Shown piece by piece: positions 47,826-54,343 of a DNA stretch of 63,665 nucleotides. The notes beneath the pieces were generated by a model. That model saw nothing but the letters and a program-made list of their open reading frames with translations, was not told the DNA's origin and searched no databases. Source of the stretch: Porticoccaceae bacterium (lineage in GTDB: Bacteria; Pseudomonadota; Gammaproteobacteria; Pseudomonadales; Porticoccaceae). Both the position numbers and the translations under genes were made by a program. Positions within the stretch are counted from its first letter, which is position 1. Each line of letters starts with the position of its first letter. The stretch lies in contig DUBX01000029.1 of the NCBI GenBank assembly GCA_012960115.1, positions 199,692 to 263,356 of the forward strand, read 5' to 3'.

Positions 47826-47861
47826 AAAACCCCCCAACCCTTTCGGGTTGAGGTTTATTTT
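47826..47861 (-). terminator. Terminator of a former tmRNA gene
   Basis: Stem CAACCC/GGGTTG with a TTTC loop. Read on the minus strand it follows the CCACCA end of the tmRNA remnant and runs into GGGGGGTTTTTG, i.e. the intrinsic terminator expected after ssrA. It may also stop MarR transcription on the plus strand (AGGTTTATTTTT). Confidence 0.8.
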
Positions 47862-47879
47862 TGGTGGAGGCGGCGGGAA
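47862..47879 (-). other. ssrA 3'-end remnant (attachment-site half)
   Basis: Read on the minus strand the bases are TTCCCGCCGCCTCCACCA, the T-arm and acceptor end of bacterial tmRNA. Upstream of these 18 bases the match to tmRNA stops (T-loop and anticodon-like parts are absent). The 3' end of ssrA is a well-known integration site for tyrosine recombinases. This is the short attachment half left when an element inserts; the regenerated intact ssrA should lie at the far end of the element. I find no second copy of the 18 bases in the window. Confidence 0.8.
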
Positions 47880-47933
47880 CTGCACTTAGACTGTAAGCCA
47901 TTGATTAATATAGATTTAATGAGTTTAAAAATC

Positions 47934-47959
47934 CGCTTTTGTTACACCCTTTGTTACAT
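47934..47959. repeat. TTTGTTACA-type repeat, copy 1
   Basis: 26 bases containing TTTGTTACA twice, 12 bases apart, 55 bp inside the ssrA remnant. It matches 24 of 26 positions of 52166-52191. Close direct repeats beside an attachment core look like integrase arm-binding sites; that reading is inference. Confidence 0.55.
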
Positions 47960-47989
47960 TAAAAGTACCAAAAAAAGCGGCCTAATCAC

Positions 47990-48313
47990 TCAACGCATTA
48001 GCTCTATAGCTTCTAACCCGCTCATTCCTACTTCAACCCCCAGCGCCAACGCGGCATCTGAAACAGCACTTATTGTAGACTTGAGCATCTCATCATGATT
48101 GCTTACTCCATTCACTATGGCACAAGCTTCACCCATCTTATCGCAAGTCTCAGCATTAATGTAACCACATGCTAATAACCCTGATTCACCTTTTATAATC
48201 AGAAGAGGTGCTACTAGCTCAATTCGCTCACGCTTTAAATTAGACCAATCCATAGCTGCATTGGCACAAGTAGCACCAGCTAGTAACATTAAAAGTAGAA
48301 CTATGTGTCTCAT
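47990..48313 (-). CDS. Exported DUF1805-family protein
   Basis: 107 residues. A signal peptide (about 1-20, cleavage after ANA) precedes a complete DUF1805-like domain: LLIIKGESGLLACGYINAET, AAAIVNG-like ACAIVNGVSNHDEML and ALGVEVGMSGLEALELL-like ALGVEVGMSGLEAIELM. DUF1805 proteins known to me (YunC type) are cytoplasmic, so the signal peptide is odd. The function is unknown. It is the first gene inside the ssrA junction. Confidence 0.75.
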   Translation of the reverse strand: MRHIVLLLMLLAGATCANAAMDWSNLKRERIELVAPLLIIKGESGLLACGYINAETCDKMGEACAIVNGVSNHDEMLKSTISAVSDAALALGVEVGMSGLEAIELMR

Positions 48314-48441
48314 GGATTGCCCTCTTTATCATCGTCTAACAGCAAACCCCATGGATGCTACTTCTCAAGTTCTGTCTGACAGTTTGTCGAACCCAGGATT
48401 CTGTCTATATTCTTAAACGTTTATTCGGACATCCTTGTACC

Positions 48442-48861
48442 CTAAAATATTACCAACGCTTCACGGATAAGTAACACTAGCAGCGCCACCCATGAAAGCA
48501 AAAAGATGCCGAAACGCAGTAGCACAATGTTGATCGTTGCCTGAACCAACGAATGCACCACGCGAATAATAACAAACGCCCAGGCGACATTAACTGCCAT
48601 GGCATCGACATGACCAGCCACTGCAATAGCAATGCAGGTTGCATAAAAGAGAGTCGGTTGTTCGAACAGATGATTGTAATTATCAGCGATACGACGCACC
48701 TCTGATGGCAAATACTTCATGCCGCCTGGGTGACCCATTTCAGCAGCCGGAATATCGGCTTTACTAATGGCTGGAACCCGTGTGGCATACATCCAAATCA
48801 TCATCACACCACTCCACAAGCCAAGCGCGATAACCGGCTGTAAAATTTCTGAAGCGCCCAT
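48442..48861 (-). CDS. MAPEG-family membrane protein
   Basis: 139 residues with four hydrophobic helices and the family motif NYNHLFEQPTLFYA near residues 62-75. MAPEG proteins include glutathione-dependent membrane enzymes; many bacterial ones are uncharacterised. It stands alone among accessory genes after the ssrA remnant. Confidence 0.85.
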   Translation of the reverse strand: MGASEILQPVIALGLWSGVMMIWMYATRVPAISKADIPAAEMGHPGGMKYLPSEVRRIADNYNHLFEQPTLFYATCIAIAVAGHVDAMAVNVAWAFVIIRVVHSLVQATINIVLLRFGIFLLSWVALLVLLIREALVIF

Positions 48862-49026
48862 GTTCTGTCCCCTATTTAATTTAAGTCTTTGTACCTTGAG
48901 TCTTGGTTTTCCTCTTCCTGAATCCCTTCAAAAGCCGCATTAAGCTGGTTGCACACTATTTAGGTTTCTAAGGGCCATTTTCTTGGCTCTCCCAATTTCA
49001 AGCTCAGAAAGAATGTGTGGCACATT

Positions 49027-49057
49027 GTGTGACAGTCAAAGACTGTATTCAAGGATA
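49027..49057. repeat. Dispersed 31-bp repeat, copy 1
   Basis: Starts GTGTGACAGTC and ends TATTCAAGGATA; identical at 28 of 31 positions to 56884-56914, in the same orientation. It overlaps the last codons of the ketopantoate-reductase-like gene. Confidence 0.6.
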
Positions 49058-50026
49058 GAGTGTATCCAACGACACGCTGCCACCTTGCTCCCGGATATGA
49101 ATCATAGCGCTTATTTTTCGATTTACCGGAGCCGCAATACCCAGCTCCTCTGCACGGTTCGCGACTGCCTCATTGAGGAACGCAATTTCGGTTTTTCTGC
49201 CTGCTTTAATATCCTCCCACATTGAAGAGCGCGCGTGCGGATCGATGTCCAACATGGCTTTGGCCAAGCGCAGGAATATCCAGTTTGGCAAACACAGAAT
49301 AATAGGCATCCATGAAGGCTTTACCGCTGTAAATTGGGCCAACTCAACGCCTTCCATCTTTGCTACTGCCAGCCATTCACGCTGGGCGGCAGCATAAATC
49401 TTTCGGAGTTGACGGTTCTCAAGCTGAGTTTTAATGGGCTGATCTGCAATTGCATTAAACGCATTGTTCAAGTTAAGCAGTAATTTACCGTAGATCACAG
49501 GCTGCATATCGACATGCACTTCACAAGGGAAACCAATATCGCCGAGCTGCTTTGCAAGTTGTTCTGTTACAGGAGTCGGGTGAAACAGCAACGTTCCTTC
49601 AGTGCCACGATGAAAATGCGCGTTGGCCTGACTCAGTATGTTGAAAGGCGTGATGCCCTGCTTCACTTTCTCGCGCGGCAAGTGTTGCCGAATGGGTGCC
49701 AGACTGTCGAGGCCATTTTGCATGAAAAATAGCTCCGTCCCACTTTTGGCCAGATGCTGCAGATCGGGAAGCGCATCCTCGAGCTGATGGCACTTCAGTG
49801 TCACGAATGCCGCATCAAACTTCTCATCTGCCAACTGCGTAATCAACGCAGTTGGCATGACTTTTTCATGCTGACCCGTATAGTCAGTGAGTGTCATACC
49901 AGCGGCATCCACGATCGAATCGCGGATGCGTTCGCGGCAAATTAGGCTGACCTCATGACCGCAAAGTTGCAACAGCCCCCCGAGGTAACAGCCGGTTGAG
50001 CCGGCACCAAAAATTGCCAGTTGCAT
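49049..50026 (-). CDS. Ketopantoate reductase-like oxidoreductase (PanE/ApbA family)
   Basis: 325 residues. The N-terminal NADP motif is AIFGAGSTGCYLGGLL, the catalytic lysine is in VIYGKLLLNLNNAFNA, and the C-terminal helical domain carries SSMWEDIKAGRKTEIAFLNE. True PanE makes pantoate for coenzyme A; many paralogues act on other 2-keto acids. Its setting among accessory genes next to a phytanoyl-CoA-dioxygenase-like gene suggests a paralogue rather than the housekeeping enzyme. Confidence 0.85.
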   Translation of the reverse strand: MQLAIFGAGSTGCYLGGLLQLCGHEVSLICRERIRDSIVDAAGMTLTDYTGQHEKVMPTALITQLADEKFDAAFVTLKCHQLEDALPDLQHLAKSGTELFFMQNGLDSLAPIRQHLPREKVKQGITPFNILSQANAHFHRGTEGTLLFHPTPVTEQLAKQLGDIGFPCEVHVDMQPVIYGKLLLNLNNAFNAIADQPIKTQLENRQLRKIYAAAQREWLAVAKMEGVELAQFTAVKPSWMPIILCLPNWIFLRLAKAMLDIDPHARSSMWEDIKAGRKTEIAFLNEAVANRAEELGIAAPVNRKISAMIHIREQGGSVSLDTLYP

Positions 50027-50160
50027 GTATTCTCCTCAAAGCGCATTACCCGGCGCATGTTTCGAGCCCTTCCTATTCGGCACACCTGTAACGGCCCTAC
50101 GCATGCTCTAAAAGACCCATCGTCAATTAAATGATAAAACTATGGTGTCTAAGCCAAACA

Positions 50161-51333
50161 TTAAATACTTAGATCACGCAAGTTGTAATCTTTTAATTCC
50201 GCCTTGGCAGCATCATTCCAGTGAAAGGTTTTGCCTGAATCGATAAACGGCCGATACTTATAAGAAGGCTCTTCTGGAAAACGTTGTTTACGAGCATCGA
50301 TTGCATAACCAAGCGCTTTAGAACGCTCTTCGATCAAGGCCTCATCGTAAAACATAGGCTCACTGTACAAGCCAGCGCCTTGAACCCCTAACACCGATGA
50401 ACGGCGGTGAAAGCCGAAATTCACTGTGACTCGCGGCTCAAAACCGCAGTTAGGAAATGATCCGTGAAGCAGCTGACGATTACAGATAATGACATCGCCG
50501 GGGTTACAGAGCAAAGGAATCATCCCTTCGATGCGTTCACTGCCGGACTGTTCCACCAATTTTTTAATATCAATTTTACCAACCTTATGACTGCCTGGCT
50601 TTACCCAAACTCCATTTACTGCCGTGCTACCGTAAACCTGAGCCATAAAATTGAAACCATGAATCCCTTCATCGAAGTCCTTACTCTCCCAGTGCGTAGC
50701 GCCGTCCTGATGCCATGAGACCGCAGCGCCAATACCTGGTTCCTTGATAAATAGACTTTCATTGAACGGGGCAAAATCCTTGCCATTGATTGCCTCGGCC
50801 ACGTGTAACAACTGCGGGTGACCATAAACGCGCAAGCAGCTTTCAGAAAACTGCAGAGAGCCCAGCAAAATAAATGGCACATGCTTTGGCGCCAGTTCGC
50901 TCGCCTTCGGTTCAAATAACTTAACCTGATGGCGGCCATTGGCCAACTCGGTCCCTCCCAGTGGATCTCCCAAGGGCTTTGACCATACAAGATTGGGCGC
51001 AAGACAATCCGCCCCCAAGGCTGGCTTGCCGTCCTTAGTATGCTTACCGTTGGGCTCAGAAGGGTAGGATTCGCGTATGGCTTGCAGATCGTTTTTTATA
51101 TCGTCCAGCTCTTCTTCTGCTAAAACCCCCTCAAATATGTAAAAGCCATATTTAGAGTATGCGTCCAAAATGTCTCGAGCTAAGTCACCCTTCTCATCAA
51201 AGCGAATCGCGCCGCGGTTGTGTAAAAGGTAAGCTTTTCGTTCACCCTCGATGAGATAGTCACGCATAGCATCGGCATCCTCGCCATAGTGGGCTGCACA
51301 AGCGACAATTGATTGGCTGATATCTTGTTTCAT
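50161..51333 (-). CDS. Phytanoyl-CoA dioxygenase-family Fe(II)/2-oxoglutarate oxygenase
   Basis: 390 residues from the ATG at 51333 behind AAGGACTC; an earlier in-frame start at 51372 falls in the upstream repeat. The iron facial triad is SWHQDGATHW (His and Asp) and RQLLHGSFPN (His), and EPRVTVNFGF supplies the 2-oxoglutarate arginine. Family members hydroxylate lipids, small molecules or halogenate/epoxidise natural products; the substrate is unknown. It is divergent from a TetR gene with a tandem 33/34-bp repeat between, so it is probably the regulated target. Confidence 0.88.
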   Translation of the reverse strand: MKQDISQSIVACAAHYGEDADAMRDYLIEGERKAYLLHNRGAIRFDEKGDLARDILDAYSKYGFYIFEGVLAEEELDDIKNDLQAIRESYPSEPNGKHTKDGKPALGADCLAPNLVWSKPLGDPLGGTELANGRHQVKLFEPKASELAPKHVPFILLGSLQFSESCLRVYGHPQLLHVAEAINGKDFAPFNESLFIKEPGIGAAVSWHQDGATHWESKDFDEGIHGFNFMAQVYGSTAVNGVWVKPGSHKVGKIDIKKLVEQSGSERIEGMIPLLCNPGDVIICNRQLLHGSFPNCGFEPRVTVNFGFHRRSSVLGVQGAGLYSEPMFYDEALIEERSKALGYAIDARKQRFPEEPSYKYRPFIDSGKTFHWNDAAKAELKDYNLRDLSI

Positions 51334-51376
51334 AAAGAGTCCTTTGCTAATATTTACATTTTTTACTGGCAATCAA

Positions 51377-51452
51377 TTTTAATGCATACTTAAATCTGTG
51401 GTCAAGCACTTTTAATGCATACTCAAATCTGTGAGTCAAGCACTTTTAATGC
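51377..51452. promoter_or_regulatory. Tandem 33/34-bp direct repeats, about 2.3 copies
   Basis: Copies at 51377-51409 and 51410-51443 both begin TTTTAATGCATACT and end GTCAAGCAC; a third partial copy (TTTTAATGC) follows at 51444-51452. ATGCAT is itself palindromic. It fills the 132-bp gap between the divergent dioxygenase and TetR genes, as expected of a repressor array. Confidence 0.75.
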
Positions 51453-51465
51453 CTGAGGTCGATAA

Positions 51466-52134
51466 ATGAACAACGCAGTCATTGCTCGGGGAAATACTAC
51501 CCGGCAAGCGAACAAAAAGTTACGTCGCCAACGCATCCTCGATGTCGCTCGACATTTGATTTCTACAAAGGGCTTCGAGGCGTTCACCCTGAGTCAGCTC
51601 GCCTTGGAGGCTGAGGTATCCACGCCTACGATTCACAATCTATTTGGCAAGAAATACAATATTTTTCAGGAGCTTGTTGCAGAGATGGTTATGACGATCG
51701 GTGTCGCTATGTCTAGTTCTGACGTGTCCGACCCTATCGAGGGCGCCGAAGTCTTTATCGACAATTTGCTACAATTATATGCAAAAGATGAGGCGTTTTA
51801 TCGCGCCGCATTTATAGCTGGAGACCGAACAAAGTTGTTCGAACATGAGTTACCAACCGGGATTTTCCATCAATCACTACAAATAGCGGAACGCATCTGC
51901 GCTGCCGCCAAAGAAAACGGTTTTCTTCAAGGCAATATCGAAACGACTAAGCTTGCCGAGCAACTTTTCGGCTGTCAGCGGCTCGCACGTCAAGACTGGA
52001 TTAATGGGTATATCGATTTGAAGCGCTATCGCACTCAGGTTTTGATTGGCATGTATATGACTTATGCTGCCGATGCCAGGCCCGATTTTTACCAAAGGCT
52101 GTGCGAAAAAATCGAGGAGCTAAGCAAAAACTAA
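51466..52134 (+). CDS. TetR/AcrR-family transcriptional regulator
   Basis: 222 residues. The helix-turn-helix is at about 20-65 (RRQRILDVARHLISTKGFEA, then LSQLALEAEVSTPTIHNLFG). The C-terminal ligand domain is unassigned. The ATG at 51466 lies 14 bp after the tandem repeats. It likely represses the divergent dioxygenase and itself through them. Confidence 0.9.
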   Translation: MNNAVIARGNTTRQANKKLRRQRILDVARHLISTKGFEAFTLSQLALEAEVSTPTIHNLFGKKYNIFQELVAEMVMTIGVAMSSSDVSDPIEGAEVFIDNLLQLYAKDEAFYRAAFIAGDRTKLFEHELPTGIFHQSLQIAERICAAAKENGFLQGNIETTKLAEQLFGCQRLARQDWINGYIDLKRYRTQVLIGMYMTYAADARPDFYQRLCEKIEELSKN

Positions 52135-52165
52135 CGCTGTAATAGGTTAAATCGGTTGTAAGCTT

Positions 52166-52191
52166 CGCTTTTGTTACATCCTTTGATACAT
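52166..52191. repeat. TTTGTTACA-type repeat, copy 2
   Basis: 24 of 26 positions match 47934-47959, same orientation. No ssrA sequence lies beside it. Together the two copies bracket the DUF1805-to-TetR segment (about 4.2 kb), which could be a unit that moved as one piece. Confidence 0.5.
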
Positions 52192-52313
52192 ACATAAAGG
52201 ATTAAAGGCTACCTTTTGTTGTTATTTTTATTAGTTTAGTTCGCATAGCTAGAGCCTCCATTTTGTTTTGACTATACTAATAAAGCAAAGGTCTATAAAA
52301 GTTGAGGTATTAA

Positions 52314-52688
52314 GTGTTTCATACTCCCGATCGATCAGATATCACTCCAAACTTCTCTCCAACAGAAGACAATGATGTCATCGACATAGCGTGGTGCACT
52401 GGAATCCTTTCAGAAGGAAGACCGTTTAGAGCAGAGTATTGGGTTCAAGACCAATTGACCTTACTTACCTTTTTTGTCTCTGTATCTGGCATAGAGAATT
52501 ACTCTGATGAGCAACTTGCTAACTTTTTAGAGGCAGAGAATCTTATAGAATTCCGAGGAGATAAACGCTCTGTGGGGTCAATGGTAATAAAAGATGCCAG
52601 CGATAATGAGATGTGGTCTATAACGATCTGTATTCATGACACTTCTGAAATATATGCGGATACTGAGCTAAAATTCAACAATTATTAG
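52314..52688 (+). CDS. Small acidic protein of unknown function
   Basis: 124 residues from GTG 52314 behind TGAGGT. It is acidic and predicted soluble, with alternating strands and helices (FRAEYWVQDQLTLLTFFVSV; LEAENLIEFRGDKRSVGSM). I do not recognise it. Its stop codon forms part of the ribosome-binding site of the metallophosphoesterase, so the two are translationally coupled and may work together. Confidence 0.55.
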   Translation: MFHTPDRSDITPNFSPTEDNDVIDIAWCTGILSEGRPFRAEYWVQDQLTLLTFFVSVSGIENYSDEQLANFLEAENLIEFRGDKRSVGSMVIKDASDNEMWSITICIHDTSEIYADTELKFNNY

Positions 52689-52701
52689 GAGAATCTAGAT
52701 T
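52687..52701 (+). promoter_or_regulatory. Ribosome-binding site fixing an ATT start codon
   Basis: AGGAGA (52687-52692), a six-base spacer containing an in-frame TAG at 52696-52698, then ATT at 52699. The essential GDIHGH motif begins five codons later, so initiation must occur here; no ATG, GTG or TTG exists between the TAG and the motif. Confidence 0.8.
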
Positions 52702-53616
52702 TACGACATCATTGGAGACATTCACGGCCATGCAGATGAACTTGTTAAGTTATTAAAACACTTGGGTTATAAGCAAACAGACTTAGGCTACGCTCATGAG
52801 TTTCGAAAAGTGATCTTTTTAGGAGACTTTATAGATCGCGGAGAGAATTTGGCACAGCATAAACAAGTATTAAAGATCGTAATGACGATGGTGCAGAATA
52901 AAAATGCACTGGCAGTTATGGGTAACCATGAATTTAATGCTCTCGCATATCACACACATCATAATGGAAAATATCGGCGTCCTCATACACGCAAAAACAC
53001 TAAGCAACATCAAGCCTTTCTTAACGAATTTAGTGGTAAATCAAAGAACAAAACGGCAGTGCTTGAATTTTTTTATAGCCTGCCCCTATGGCTCGAAGTT
53101 GATGGTATTCGCGTTATCCATGCATGTTGGGATGACGCTCATATTGCGACAATGAACAAGATCTGCCCCGCCAACAAACTAGACCGGGCAGCACTGATAG
53201 AAGCCACTAAAAAGGGCAGCGCCGCCTACACAGCAACTGAAGTTTTACTCAAGGGGATAGAGTACGAATTACCCAAAGGTAAAAGTTTCCAAGACCAAGA
53301 TAAAACCCACAGAACCGCCGTTAGAATTCAGTGGTGGAAGCAAAACGCAACTAAGTTAGGCGAGGTCGTATTGCCCGTTGGTTTGGATATTGGTGACGCA
53401 TCTAGGCGGCCGGTTCCAGTGAATATCCCAATGTATGCAGGTAATCAACCACCCTGCTTCATCGGCCATTACTGGCTTGACGGTGAGCCTGCCCCTTTAG
53501 CAGACAATGTGGCATGTCTAGATTACTCTGTCGCTAAAGAAGGTAAACTTGTGGCGTATCGTTGGGATGGAGAAATGAAATTAGATGCAGAAAAATTTAC
53601 CCACGCTAAAAGATAG
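52699..53616 (+). CDS. Calcineurin-like metallophosphoesterase, non-canonical ATT start
   Basis: 305 residues. Metal-site motifs are in order: IGDIHGH (residues 5-11), FLGDFIDRG near 42-50, MGNHEFNAL near 74-82, VIHACWDD near 140, and a late GHYWLDG. This is the phosphoesterase group that includes Ser/Thr and diadenosine-tetraphosphate phosphatases. A TTG at 52762 would delete GDIHGH and give a dead enzyme. ATT at 52699 has an excellent ribosome-binding site. Alternatively an ATG has mutated or been misread. It is coupled to the upstream unknown gene. Confidence 0.85.
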   Translation: MYDIIGDIHGHADELVKLLKHLGYKQTDLGYAHEFRKVIFLGDFIDRGENLAQHKQVLKIVMTMVQNKNALAVMGNHEFNALAYHTHHNGKYRRPHTRKNTKQHQAFLNEFSGKSKNKTAVLEFFYSLPLWLEVDGIRVIHACWDDAHIATMNKICPANKLDRAALIEATKKGSAAYTATEVLLKGIEYELPKGKSFQDQDKTHRTAVRIQWWKQNATKLGEVVLPVGLDIGDASRRPVPVNIPMYAGNQPPCFIGHYWLDGEPAPLADNVACLDYSVAKEGKLVAYRWDGEMKLDAEKFTHAKR

Positions 53617-53720
53617 GCATACCATGTTATCTGGATAAGACATTAGACTGTAAGGATATAAGTCCATGGGATAATGCAACACATACCAAATAGGAACCAT
53701 ACGGATCGAACTAGCAGAAC

Positions 53721-54035
53721 ATGACCTTTGATAATCAAACTCAAAAATCGAAATACATAGCTGGAATAAGGGATCTGCTTAGGCTTTTCTATGGCACTAA
53801 GGACCTTAACTCAGCTTATCGAAAAAAACTTGAAGCTAAACTCGATGGTTTTATCGCCGCTGGCCTTTTAATCAACCTAATATCGGAAAAAGAACTCCAA
53901 AACATTATTGATGAGGAGTATATGACGGCATTTGGTATGACAAGAAATGAGCGCCGCGAAAAATTAAAATTAGAGTCAAACGAAACAGAGATAGATTGGA
54001 AGATATATGACATCCCAACGATTCACCGTCAGTGA
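53721..54035 (+). CDS. Small charged helical protein, unknown
   Basis: 104 residues, rich in Lys, Glu and Asp, predicted mainly helical (IRDLLRLFYGTKDLNSAYRK; NERREKLKLESNETEIDWK). No family is recognised and no clear ribosome-binding site is seen before the ATG at 53721. It may belong with the phosphoesterase gene 105 bp upstream. It converges with the HYR fragment with a 7-base overlap. Confidence 0.45.
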   Translation: MTFDNQTQKSKYIAGIRDLLRLFYGTKDLNSAYRKKLEAKLDGFIAAGLLINLISEKELQNIIDEEYMTAFGMTRNERREKLKLESNETEIDWKIYDIPTIHRQ

Positions 54036-54343
54036 TCTCCAATACGAGGAATTTCAGGACTATCGAAATTCCATCTACCCAAAAATCTAAACACAGTATC
54101 GTTAGCGGATATATCAACATAAAAGCTTTCAATTAATACAATCGCTGTAACGGGTAACGCCTTATTGCCAGATGAGTCTGTTGCAGAAAAAGTGACTTGG
54201 GTGCTACCTACTGGAAACATTTCTGGCGCATCGTTATAAACAATAACCGAATTATCAACACTGTCTTGGGCAGTCGCACTATTTAGAAATGTTACTATCG
54301 AAGTCGCAGCCGAAGGGGTTCCGTCTCCATTAATCGCTGCCAC
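54029..54343 (-). pseudogene. 3' fragment of a HYR-domain surface protein
   Basis: 104 residues read from a GTG inside the end of the fucosidase gene. MFPVGSTQVTFSATDSSGNKA is the hallmark of a HYR (hyalin-repeat) module, normally repeated in large secreted proteins. No signal peptide or earlier modules exist; the frame runs back into the GH29 gene. I read it as the tail of a larger gene cut by the arrival of the GC-rich fucosidase block. Confidence 0.65.

Noticed and set aside
47862-48250. A complete tmRNA gene on the minus strand
   Set aside because: Only the last 18 bases and the terminator match; the rest of the T-arm, the tag frame and the 5' tRNA-like half are absent.
52762-53616. TTG start for the metallophosphoesterase
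   Set aside because: It would remove the GDIHGH metal-binding motif and has no suitable ribosome-binding site.
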